A DNA stretch of 12,255 bases, taken from NCBI GenBank assembly GCA_005223375.1, contig RXOD01005855.1, positions 1 through 12,255 of the forward strand, given 5' to 3'. This DNA is from Amoebophrya sp. AT5.2. Lineage: Eukaryota > Sar > Dinophyceae > Syndiniales > Amoebophryaceae. The position numbers were made by a program, and so were the translations under genes. The notes beneath the pieces are model-generated. The model was not told the DNA's origin. It did not search any database and was given only the letters and a program-made list of their open reading frames with translations. Of the stretch, positions 1 through 8,830 are shown in pieces (the stretch's first letter is position 1; each line of letters starts with the position of its first letter).

Positions 1-336
1 GAAATCAGGGCAAACAGGGCAGAATATGGCGCCTAGGGTTGCGATATTTCACAACAGTTTGCAGGGGGTTGCGCGCAAAACCCTCGAACTGCCACCCCTT
101 CTGCCGTAGCCGCGGATATGGTCTCGCTTTTCTGCCGACCACTGGCTGCCGGAGAAACTACCTGCAGTACTACAACATCTGCATGGACCCGCCGCTACAA
201 TACCCCCGGATACCTGGCTCGGGCCAGCACGTGGATTGCGGATGTGGACGACGTGAAGCGGTTCACACTGCTCGACGAAAAGATAACCCGAAAAACGACT
301 TTTTTAAAAGATGTACACGGTTGTGCTCCCACTTAC
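1..336 (-). other. Intron and unresolved 3' continuation of the ABC1-like gene
   Basis: The long open frame of the ABC1-like gene meets a strong splice donor here: on the minus strand the exon ends in TG and the intron opens with GTAAGT (331-336). The kinase is incomplete at that point, so more exons must follow to the left. One candidate is 214-267 (54 bases). It is preceded by a pyrimidine-rich tract and GAGCAG at 268-273, ends before GTATCC at 208-213, and is open in the phase set by the donor. That would make the intervening intron 69 bases (268-336). Its 18 residues show no kinase motif, so I do not call it with confidence. The HxD/DPHPGN-type catalytic motif of the ABC1 family is not visible in any frame of this stretch and probably lies beyond the window. 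Confidence 0.5.
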
Positions 337-2546
337 CACACCAGGAGTCCCACCATAATTATCGGTTGGTTTTTCTCCGGCATCCCCTGCTGTTCGGCCA
401 GCAACCGGTCGAAGGGTCGGCCCGGTGCCATCTCGAGAATGAGCACTCCCGGATCGTTCAGGCCGCCGGGTAAGACCGTTGTAACGGGGGACGCCTTGCC
501 CACGTTGTAATTCTGGTTGTTGTAGCCGCTGCTTTTTTTGTTCTTCATGATATCGCCCAGCGGGCGCGCGAGCACGCGCGGCACAAAAATTCGCCCGTTC
601 GCCTTGCCGTTGTACTTTTCGTACCCGAGCTCCAGGTATATCTGCTCCTGCTCGAAGTCGCACTCGAGAATCGTTTTCTCGATGTAGCTCTGCAGCAGGT
701 AGCTCCGGGCCCCCGGCAGCTCTTCCGTCACGCGGTACAGCAGCTGTCGCTCCGCCTCGAGCTTGCTGTAAACGTCCGGGCGCCGAATTTTCAAGAAGAT
801 GTCGGGGAACGAGCTTTGGTTGTCGTCCGTGTCGCTCTCCACCTCCAGAAACTCGTCCATGCGCAGCGCGTGCACGCCGGCCGCGGAGTCGTGTGCGGTC
901 ACCGGCTTCGACAGCAGTTTTCTGCTGATCGTAGAAGACACCAAGACGGCGCGCTCCCCCACCGCAATCGACGCGTTGTACGACGGCACCGCCCCCATGG
1001 CGTAGTCCCCGAGGGCGTCCCCGTTCGGCGACTGGAACGCCGACAGGTCCATGACCACCGTTTCCCCGACCGCCGTGACGTTGTCGTCCTCGTCCGCGCT
1101 GCCCTGGTTGTGGTTCAAAATCCCCGCCGCCTTCAGCACATTCCGCACCGCCAGCGCGCTCATGGGCTTCAGACACGACTTGAACTTCGCGAAGAGCTGC
1201 GTCACGTCGAACGCCTCGACAGTGAGTTTCGCGGTCAGCGGCGTGCAGATTTCCGGGTACGCGTTCTCGAAGGTGTACGTCGCTTCGGCGTAGTTGCGCC
1301 GCGCGGAGTTGCCGCCGTACTGCTGGAACACCTTCTGCAGCATGGGCCCCGCCGCGTGGAAGATGTCCAAAAACTCAAAATTGATCACGGAGCGCAGGTT
1401 CTTCAGCAGCAGGTCCGGCCGGTCTCGCACGTCCAGCACGTACACCTGGAGGAAGTCGATGATCATCGGGATCTTCACCTCGCACGAGATGTAGTCGAAG
1501 TAGTGCGAAATGTACTCCTTCAGAGCCTCCACGTTCACGTCGGGCAGCTTACGCGCGTACAAATCGAGGAAGTTGGGGTCGCGGACCAGGGCGGAACCGA
1601 GGAAGGACGCGAACTCCGACTGCGGGAAGAAGGTCTTCACCAAATCCTCCAGCTGGATGCGCTCGACCTGCTGCCCGATGGGCGTGACGGCCTTCGTTTC
1701 GACGAAGTGCACGTCCTTGTTGTAGTTCAGCACGTTCGTTGGCATGGGGGCAGACGCGTTGCTGCTCCGGTTCAGCAGTAGCTGGCTCTGCAACGAGCCG
1801 CGGTGCGCCAGCACGTTGCCCGCGGGAACGTCCAAACTGAAGCTGTTATCAGGGTTGTCAGCCCGGGAGGACCCGGAGCTGGTGCCGAGTGCGTCACGGA
1901 ACTCATCGTTAGGATCAACATCGTTTATGTCCGGAAGGCCGCCCATGCCCATCGCGTACGCGCTTAGTTTCGCCCCGCCATTGGCGCCAGAAGAACTGCT
2001 CGCCGACGGTGGCCCGAAAGACGACTGCGACGACGGCCCGTTCATCGTGGTGGCAGTCGTTTTCGAGCTGTTCCGCGAAGTAGGTTTGAAGTCCATCGAC
2101 AGGAAGTTGCTGTTTGCGGTCGTGTTCATCATGTTCAGTGCGTGCGATGCCCTGCTCGACCCCGACAGCCGCTTCTCTTTGGCGACAGCGCGCAACTCGT
2201 CCCGCAGCGCCTGGCGCAATTGGGAAACCGCTTCGGCGGGGAAGCGGGAGAGAAAAAGCAAAAATTGCCGTTTGTTGCGCTCTTCCACAGTTTCCCCAGG
2301 GACCACCATGTCGCGCTCGCGCTCAATCTGGCTGTCGCGGCAGGTAATATTCCTATTGGTCTTGTTCGCCTTGTTCGCTGGCCTGCCGTTGCTACCCGAC
2401 CCCGACGCCGGAGGGCTTCCCTGCTCGGCAGCGCTCTGCCGGCGAGAGCTGTTCGGCGCAAACCGACCGGTTTTTCTCAGCATCAAGTTCATCTGCTCCT
2501 GCTCCGATGGGTCCTCCTCCTCTCCACCGAAAAACCAGCTCAGCAT
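337..2546 (-). CDS. Divergent ABC1/UbiB-family atypical kinase, first coding exon (3' end missing)
   Basis: This exon encodes 736 residues plus two bases. The start is the ATG at 2546, the first ATG after an in-frame upstream stop; the open frame also runs a little upstream without an ATG. Residues 1 to about 280 are Ser/Asn/Ala-rich and look disordered, with a short helical segment near 90-125. The rest matches ABC1/UbiB kinases in motif order. GPMLQKVFQ (K405, Q408) sits where the family has GPxxxKxGQ. NASIA near 524 resembles the Ala-rich loop that replaces the glycine loop. FLKIRRPDV (K586) corresponds to VAVKVQRPG. ECDFEQE near 628 matches the ELDFxxEA helix, FVPRV near 654 matches VPxV, and LILEMAPG near 703 is the hinge. 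The usual Gly of KxGQ is Phe here, and about 50 residues are inserted between the Ala-rich loop and K586. Known family members act on quinone or lipid metabolism in mitochondria and plastids. No targeting peptide is clear here, so role and location are inference. Confidence 0.62.
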
Positions 2547-3929
2547 TTTCCCGGCGTCTCCAATCAAGTTAAGGTTTGTGGTATTTCTATTTGCTGGCTC
2601 TGGCTCGCTCCTCCGGCAGGCGACAGCTCCTGCTGCACCGCTGCTCGGGGTTCCTTTGGTAAATGAACTTCACAAAAATATAATCATCGAAGAGAGACAA
2701 AATTCGTAGGAAGCCGCAACGTTCGACTGTAATATTGTAGCACCGGTATCGGTAAGTAATTCACAGGAGAGTTGTCATTAATTTTGGATGCAGAAGCATC
2801 CTAACCGACTCCGACCTCCTGTACAACGAAATTATAAACAATCAATACTTCAAAATGGGTTCTTTTTGAGACTAGCGTGAGGGAGGTATAAGGGCCCCGC
2901 TGCAAGCAGGTAGGGCTGGTCCTGATACGGGAAGCCGAAGCATGGGAGGGGTAGATGAATCAATTGCAGCAGTCAATTTGTAGTTGTCGTTCGAGTAAGC
3001 ATGGCGCTACGCCACGACGACGAGAACCGGCACGCAGATGGACCTCACTGCATCTATTTCCCAGCCTTGGGTATGGGTACACGATCAGATCCACGTAGCA
3101 CGATGACCGACTCGTAGTTGTTCCTAAGCAGTCAGCAGAGACATCAGTCCGAGAGACACCAAAGAGCAGTAACCGATCGGCGTATACATCATACATTCAC
3201 AGTACAACTACTGACAAAAGCTTTTAACGATAACGACCCCAATAACGGTCGGCAACGAGAACATTGCAAGTATTAGTGACACCGATGATCTTGATCTTCA
3301 TCTCCACGTGAAACATGTTCAGCGCAGGGCGGGAGGGTTGTCCACGAGGCCGAGAAGTGCGTTCTCTCTTTTCGCATTGGTTGAAGCATTGGCATTCACT
3401 TTCATCTTGAATGAAATACCACTTCGTGGTCTCACAGACAGACAGTAGAGTAGCACTTCTTCAAAGCAAGCTCAACAAACAGTGTTTGTCTTTGTCCCGT
3501 GGCCCGTCCCCGTTCGCATCTTTCTACTAACTTCACGACGACATGTTGCGGAATCATGATACTGTAAGTGAAAGATGAAGTCGCGGGCTTCATCCTGGGA
3601 ACTCGTGTTTCAAAAAACTACACCGTAGCTAGTTCCCCTTTCCTCACACGCAGCTGTGGCGTCTCGTCGCGTGCTCGTGCGTCGATTCCTCGGTAAGGTC
3701 ATTTTCGTAACCACATGCATCATACTGATCAAACATCAAGCACGTCGGACGAACTGATTGAGTACAGTAGTAGTTTCTCGAATCATTGTTCTAAAAATCT
3801 AAGTTCTGAGGAAAAAACATAATTTAAATTTATCATCTTCAACATCAGCTTTAGGTAAGAAAGTAGCACTACCACTAGCAATACTTCTTTAGGCACAGTT
3901 GCGCGCGTGACTGCGCGCGGCCCCCTCTT
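2547..3929. other. Intergenic stretch, no supported gene
   Basis: This segment of about 1.4 kb lies between the 5' end of the ABC1-like gene and the stop codon of the coiled-coil gene. It is more AT-rich than the flanking exons and frames are short on both strands. I found no tRNA box pair, rRNA, spliced-leader sequence or long repeat in it by eye. It presumably holds the promoter and 5' UTR of the left gene and the 3' UTR of the right gene, but no TATA box or AATAAA signal is convincing. A short GC hairpin at 3901-3918 is listed separately. Confidence 0.6.
3901..3918 (-). repeat. GC hairpin in the 3' UTR of the coiled-coil gene
   Basis: GCGCGC at 3901-3906 and GCGCGC at 3913-3918 are self-complementary arms around the six-base loop GTGACT. 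The hairpin begins 11 bases past the stop codon at 3930-3932, so it would lie at the very start of the 3' UTR of the minus-strand transcript. Any role in RNA processing or stability is inference. Confidence 0.5.
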
Positions 3930-6900
3930 CTAATCCTGATCGATCGTTTCAAGCTGCTTCTGCAGCTCCTCGATGGCTCTGTCGATGTCCTCGAGGCAAG
4001 TCGTTTCTTGTTTTTCTAAGCTCGCCAGGTCCTCAAACGAAAAGTCCAGCTCAGAGACCAGTTCCATTTTTCGGTCTTCATCCTCGTCGACGTGATCCAC
4101 GTCCTTGCTGCTGCCGCGCGATCGTCCTCTCGACGAGTTTTGCCTTCTCGCCGGTGGGGGAGCGATTCCGCGCGCAGTAGAGGAGCTGGACCCAGCTGAT
4201 GCGCTCCGCGCAAGGGGGAGGTCGTCCTCCGCGTCGTACTCCCAGAGAAATTCGATATCCGGCCCAAGGGCCCGCGCCGCCTTCCGACGGACGTCGTGCG
4301 CCGGCTTGCGCGCAGACAATAAAGTCAAAGAAGTTGCACCCCGTTTCCTTCCCGCGTCGGCGTCAAATTCGGAATCCGATTCACTATCAGCCGCTGGGCG
4401 CTTCTCGGCTCGTTGTGGTATTTGCCCCGAACTCGCGCGGGCGGAGCTGCCCTTCTTGTTGAGCATGCCGCGCTTGAGCAGCAGATCGTGCGTTTCGTCG
4501 ACCATCTTCTCCATTTCTTGAAGGGACGTTATGTTCTTGTGGTCGCTCCTTTGGAGCCGCTGCTTTTCCTGCCGCATCTCCTCAATAAAAGCGGCACCAC
4601 GTTCCGGCGAAGCTGACCGCTCCCGAGGAGAAACTATGCGGAGTTTGCTTCTCGTGCCGCTCCGGCCGCTTGAGAAGCCGTGGGTCTGCTCCCCCGGCTG
4701 CTGGTTGGCAGTGAACGAAGATTCGTGTACTTTCTTAGTTCTTTCATCAGTACATCACAGCTTCAGTTTGAGATTGAGGTTTGAAATTGAATTTTTTGAA
4801 CCTAGGCAGGGAATATAAAAGAAAGAGAAACTACTACCCGTACCCAAATGAACCAACGATCGAAGCCCGATGAATTAACAAACCAGCTGCCGTATACCGG
4901 CGGCGAAGCTGGCTTTCCGAGTCGACTTCGCGGAGACCCTTGCTGCCTCCGTTCTAAGCGATGCTGGGCACCGGATCTGAGCGTGCCTGCGGAAGCCGAG
5001 CGTCGGTAATCTGGCTTTTTCACTTCGTACATTACTTCTGCAGTCGCACTCGCAGTGGTTGGCGATTCGTCCACAATACCGTCGTCGCTCACGGACGCTT
5101 TTCGGCCTGGTCGCGTTCGGGATGCGCTCGCACTAGATCCGGCCCCCGAGCCTCGACGTAAATTTGGCTCCTGGTGGTCCACTGCGTCAGCTACTGTCCG
5201 TGGTGCCAGAATGATGTCGCGCATTCGCTCCCGTCTCCGGTCCAGCTCTAGAATCTCCATTCGGTGCGGACCCGCATAACTGAAGACGTTCTCGCGCTCA
5301 GCGGCGGCAGTAGACCGCTTCTTGTTGGCGGTGCTGGTACTGGTCGTCGTTGTGGTTGTCACCTTCGCATGCGACCGCTGGAGGTCCCGCCGGACGTTGG
5401 CGGCCGGTCGCGGCAGCGTGCCGGTCTGATAGAGGCTGGCCGTGACACTGCTCGCGCTTGTTGGACCGTAGGACGAAAACTGGCCCAAGCTTTTGCTGCG
5501 ACGAGGTGGGGGCGCAACCGCCAAGCCGGAATCGAAAAGAGGCTTTCTGGTGCTTCTTATTGCGTCTGCGGGCCGCCGGACTCGCCTGTGGATTCAACCA
5601 AGATGTGGCACCAAGGCGGAAATTGGCCATTGCAAATGAAAATTCTTGAGTGGTACAACTGCTCATGATCATACTCATACCTGTATTCGTGGTCGCCGAA
5701 GAAGATCGTTTCTTCGGTAACGGGCTCGTTGTCGTTCTTCGGTTCCTGCGGCGCGTGGCTACTTTTTGCTGGTGTGCCTGTACTTGGCATCACTACGCGC
5801 AGTGCCGTCTTTCCGCGTGGCGCTGGCTGGAAGCTCTTGCTCTGCTGTGGTGCGGAAAGGGTTTTTGGCGAGATTGATGCAGGCCCGGTAGTCGTTGCGG
5901 TCAAGAGATTTCGCTTAGCAGGTACTCCTCTTTGTTTCAACATGCCCCCACCTCCGGTGCTCGAGGAAGAATCCGGCGAAGCGGCGGCCTTCGCTAGGTT
6001 TGCGTCATCGCTCGAAAAGTCCTTCGAAGCTGTGCGCGACGTCCCTGCACGAGTGGAACAGACGGTTTCCTTCGACGTATTCAGCGTAACTCCGCCAAAC
6101 TGCTGTGGCTGTGGCTTCGAAGTCGTTCTCCTCGAATTTGGTTGGAATGCTGGAACAGACTTGCTCGAGACTAGACCAGCGTCATGCCGCGCTTCCACCG
6201 GAGCGAAGTGCATGTTTGCGGGATCGTCGTTTGCGCTCGGCGCCGCCGAAATCCTCGCTACCGAGCCATCAACCGATCCTGGTGATGCCATGAGGCGGTC
6301 GTTTGTGTTCATGATCATCCCTCGCCGCAGCATGGCAAGGTTATACTGCGACCGCTTCAGCCCCGTCATTGTCGTCTCGCTGTGCTTCCCCGAGCCCTTC
6401 TTCTTCTTCTTTTTCGTGCCGGCCGCTGCGCCAGCGGCGCGTGACGCTGACTTCAATTTCCTCGACTTTGTCGACGCAGCCCTTACGGGTGCGGATGACG
6501 GCGGTGGGAGCGCACTCCCGAAAGCGATTGGTGGTGGTGGTCGTGACGACGCCGCGATCTGCCGCGAGCGGTCAGCGAGATGGGCACCAATCCGGGGAGC
6601 GGACTCGGATCGAGGAATGCCCAGCTTCTGCGCGCTCTGCCAGTAGAGCTGCTCGAACCTACGATCCTCCTCCGCGCTATTCATGGCGGAAAGCGTCCTG
6701 TGGAGATAACGTGTCCCATGCAGGTGGCAGGAGTCCTTTTCGTGTTCTTGGTCAAAGTGAAACATCGAGGACATCGATCCTTGAACAGAACTTGTTCGTT
6801 TTACGTAAAAGTAATATAGTGAAAGTAGCTTTTGCTTATAGTTATACCTGAGCGCACCACCACTATAGGACGCGGCGTGCGTCATAGGGTGGTGCATCCG

Positions 6901-7437
6901 CCCCGTACGACACTCGCGGATAAAGCGTTCCGCCGACAACAGCGCTTCTTCTGCAAGTGCCATATCGACTGGGGAGGAACCCTTTTTCCGCAAGGATTTC
7001 TTTTTTTTCCTCTTCCCGTTCCCGCCCGCGGCTGCTGAGGAGGACACGGACGCTGCGCGACCCGCGCCACTGCTTGAAGCGCTCGCGTGACTTGCCCCCT
7101 TCGGCGACGCGCGGATTTCGTGAGCGAAGCCGGGAGATGACTGCTGGCGCCCATGATCCGTCGCTTGCTGCGAGGGCTTGCCGCGGCCAAGATGCACGAT
7201 TTTTTGTTCTGGAAAGAACTGCGAAGCTGGGGAACCCGATACGGCGTCGTCGATCACAACCGCTTTGATGAACGACGTGGTGGGCGGCTTTTTCGGATTT
7301 GCGGTTGTTGTCCCTGATGAAGCCGTCGCGCCAGGCACTTTGGGGGCGCGAGGAATCTGCAGCGCAGGCGGCTTACTCGGTGCTATCGCTTTTGCGATGT
7401 TGGCCTTGCCTGTGACAGCAGCGCTCCGGAGGGACAT
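3930..7437 (-). CDS. Large basic Ser-rich protein with coiled-coil ends, three exons (family unknown)
   Basis: I reconstruct exons 5681-7437, 4898-5585 and 3930-4700, giving 1757 + 688 + 771 bases and a 1071-residue protein with frame kept at both junctions. The start is the ATG at 7437. Lysine clusters at residues 142-152 and 342-347 could act in nuclear localisation or nucleic-acid binding. Two ordered-looking segments lie near 158-185 and 225-275, the second rich in His, Glu and aromatic residues. Most of the remainder is Ser/Ala/Pro/Gly-rich and likely disordered. Exon 3 has helical, coiled-coil-like stretches rich in Glu, Lys and Gln near its start and at the C-terminus, with an acidic segment between. 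A motif of the type R-S-x-S-A/P recurs: RSESAPR at 276-282, RRSASAGTLR in exon 2, and RSASPER and RSASAG in exon 3. These resemble basic-residue-directed phosphorylation sites. I do not recognise the family; a scaffold or cytoskeletal role would be a guess. An AT-rich stretch in exon 1 (6780-6847) may be a further intron. Confidence 0.68.
4701..4897 (-). other. Intron 2 of the coiled-coil gene (197 bases)
   Basis: On the minus strand the donor is GCCG|GTATAC, exon ending at 4898, and the acceptor is CCAACCAG|CAG, next exon starting at 4700. Both junctions fall between codons, so the frame is kept. The interior is AT-rich and contains in-frame stops. The acceptor could also be three bases further on (exon from 4697), which would drop one Gln. 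The donor could be a neighbouring GT, but this pair is the one that fits phase best. Confidence 0.55.
5586..5680 (-). other. Intron 1 of the coiled-coil gene (95 bases)
   Basis: On the minus strand the donor is TACAG|GTATGAG, exon ending at 5681, and the acceptor is TCCACAG|GCGAG, next exon starting at 5585. The upstream exon ends two bases into a codon and the junction makes AGG (Arg). Removing the intron joins two long frames that otherwise end in stops close to each other. AG before the donor and G after the acceptor leave an AG|G ambiguity typical of protist introns. Confidence 0.75.
6780..6847 (-). other. AT-rich stretch inside exon 1, possible short intron
   Basis: This stretch is strikingly AT-rich inside a GC-rich exon. 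On the minus strand it opens with CTCAG|GTATAAC. Ending at TTCAAG|G gives a 68-base intron that would break the frame and reach a stop. Ending at AACAAG|T (intron 6791-6847, 57 bases) keeps the frame and removes 19 residues rich in Tyr, Lys and Leu. The unspliced frame is also open, so the sequence alone cannot decide. Confidence 0.4.
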
Positions 7438-7638
7438 AGAGACTGGGCGAAAAGGGACGTCAGCTGGTTTGTTTTAAGTCCGGAAGCAACATTAAGTTTG
7501 ACTGAGGTATGTTGCAGCAGCATGATGGATCCATTTATCATTCAACATTTATAAATTAAATATGCACAATCACAAACTAACAGGAATCTCAATGAATCTG
7601 AGTCAAAAATAGATGGCCATGGTGGAACAAAAAAAAGT
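7438..7638 (-). promoter_or_regulatory. 5' flank of the coiled-coil gene, truncated by the retrotransposon
   Basis: Only 201 bases separate the ATG at 7437 from the end of the retrotransposon at 7639. The segment is AT-rich in its distal half and must hold the 5' UTR and core promoter unless transcription starts within the element. No clear TATA or initiator motif is evident. A run of eight A (plus strand, 7629-7636) abuts the element end. Confidence 0.4.
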
Positions 7639-7921
7639 AAATATCTAAGTTTGCTCGAGCGTGACTTCGCTTGCACGCGAGGAGCCGTAGGCGATGATAG
7701 TGTCAAGCGCAGTAGGTTTGAGTGGTGAGTACTAAAGTAGTCCCAACAAACCGACGGCACGCGACCCTGTACAGCAGCGCTGCGGACGCGGTGATGGTGT
7801 TTCACGGAGATGCCGGTAGGAGGTGCGTCAGCAGGTGTGCACGAGGTGCGCGCAGCGACGGCGACGGACGGTAGCTCGAGGTAGCTGATACAAGGTGTAG
7901 ACTGTGGCACACAGAGTACCC
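7639..7921 (-). repeat. Direct repeat B2 (distal copy, element 3' end)
   Basis: This 283-base unit is repeated at 8131-8413, exactly 492 bases away, with a single difference that I could find (T at 7896, C at 8388). It begins at AAATATCT (7639-7646), the half of the core palindrome that remains at the element end. It ends at GAGTACCC, after which the two copies diverge. Its outer edge at 7639 is taken as the 3' boundary of the retrotransposon. Confidence 0.9.
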
Positions 7922-8130
7922 CCCTGTACTGTAAACGAGCAACTGTCAGCCACTGTCGTGCGTGGGACGGTGGTCTGTCGTGGCTTGTTCTAGGGTGTGG
8001 CGGGTGGGCCGAGAAAACCAACGCAACGGAAGTTCTAAGCCCTTTGGTAACTGCGCTATGCCATGGCAATGTTCCGAGTCGCGTGACTTCGATCTGTCCC
8101 GCCCTCGCAAATTGAGATATTTATCCTAAG
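7922..8130 (-). repeat. Unit A2 between the B repeats (predicted partner of a 5' A1 copy)
   Basis: This 209-base segment lies exactly between the two B copies and has no match elsewhere in the window. In split-direct-repeat elements the middle unit is a copy of the 5' terminal repeat, so an A1 partner is expected beyond 12255. No supported coding frame lies in it. Confidence 0.6.
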
Positions 8131-8138
8131 AAATATCT
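8115..8138. other. Candidate tyrosine-recombinase core site at the B1/A2 junction
   Basis: AGATATTT at 8115-8122 and AAATATCT at 8131-8138 are perfect inverted 8-base arms around the 8-base spacer ATCCTAAG. Paired arms around a 6-8 base spacer are the usual form of a crossover site for tyrosine recombinases such as Cre or XerCD. The right arm begins exactly where repeat B1 begins, so the spacer marks the junction of B1 and A2. At the other B copy only one arm is present (7639-7646), as expected at an element end. Confidence 0.55.
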
Positions 8139-8413
8139 AAGTTTGCTCGAGCGTGACTTCGCTTGCACGCGAGGAGCCGTAGGCGATGATAGTGTCAAGC
8201 GCAGTAGGTTTGAGTGGTGAGTACTAAAGTAGTCCCAACAAACCGACGGCACGCGACCCTGTACAGCAGCGCTGCGGACGCGGTGATGGTGTTTCACGGA
8301 GATGCCGGTAGGAGGTGCGTCAGCAGGTGTGCACGAGGTGCGCGCAGCGACGGCGACGGACGGTAGCTCGAGGTAGCTGATACAAGGCGTAGACTGTGGC
8401 ACACAGAGTACCC
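8131..8413 (-). repeat. Direct repeat B1 (proximal copy)
   Basis: This is the copy of the 283-base repeat nearest the recombinase gene. It matches 7639-7921 except for one base. On the minus strand it starts after the noncoding tail at GGGTACTC and ends at the core palindrome. Both copies are open in one minus-strand frame for about 90 codons, but the composition does not look like a conserved protein. Confidence 0.9.
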
Positions 8414-8830
8414 AGTATGTTCGCTAGGCGACTAAGATGTGTGGGCCACTATGTCTGACACGGCGATTGATCGGGACCGATTTGTCGGGACCGATTGATC
8501 TTCGTGGCGGCTTGGATCTGCGAACAGACCAGTAATCTTTTTTCGCAACAAAGGAAACACGCAATAAGACTCGCGTCAGTGCCCCGCAATCGATGAATCG
8601 TTTTCATTTGTTATTGGTGTTGCAGCGGTTCTGTGGAGTCGAGGGGTTTCGAGCGGAGATCACAACATTTTTCACTTTCCTGAGGCTGGGACGACGGATT
8701 TGTAGATTTCTCGAGAGATGCGCCGCGAACGTCATTCGGTAGAGAGCACGGAAACTTCTTTCACAGTATGAGAGGTCGTCGTTCTACGAGAAGGGTCCGA
8801 CGAGTGTTGAGCAACCGAGTACGGAGTATT
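8414..8830 (-). other. Noncoding tail of the retrotransposon with a short tandem repeat
   Basis: There are 417 bases between the recombinase stop codon and repeat B1, with no supported frame. Two 14-base units beginning TCGGGACCGATT lie in tandem at 8471-8484 and 8485-8498. They differ only in their last two bases. The region would form the 3' untranslated part of the element RNA. Confidence 0.5.

Noticed and set aside
304..1176. Minus-strand frame overlapping the ABC1-like gene
   Set aside because: It is Gly/Arg/Ala-rich with no motif, as expected for an out-of-frame reading of the same exon.
816..2709. Long plus-strand open frames opposite the ABC1-like exon
   Set aside because: They are antisense shadows of a GC-rich exon. 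Their Arg/Val/His-rich or Leu/Ser-rich translations carry no motif, while the minus strand carries kinase motifs in order.
2960..3196. Short minus-strand frame in the intergenic stretch
   Set aside because: It has 78 codons, no motif, no splice support and composition like the surrounding noncoding DNA.
2700..3900. tRNA, snoRNA or spliced-leader gene in the intergenic stretch
   Set aside because: Scattered partial matches to box sequences were seen, but no consistent pair of boxes or foldable cloverleaf, and no spliced-leader core sequence.
5729..6646. Plus-strand 305-codon frame opposite the coiled-coil gene
   Set aside because: It is antisense to an exon whose frame is supported by splice junctions that keep phase.
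6780..6847. 68-base intron ending at TTCAAG|G
   Set aside because: Removal shifts the frame and reaches a stop within a few codons, although the downstream frame clearly looks coding.
7542..8402. Two minus-strand frames sharing about 90 codons across the B repeats
   Set aside because: The shared peptide only reflects the duplicated DNA. The frames run from repeat into unrelated flank and show no domain.
7639..8413. The 283-base repeats as a pair of LTRs
   Set aside because: Only 209 bases lie between them, with no coding or primer-binding features. Both lie on the same side of the RT-recombinase genes, which suits a split direct repeat and not LTRs flanking an element.
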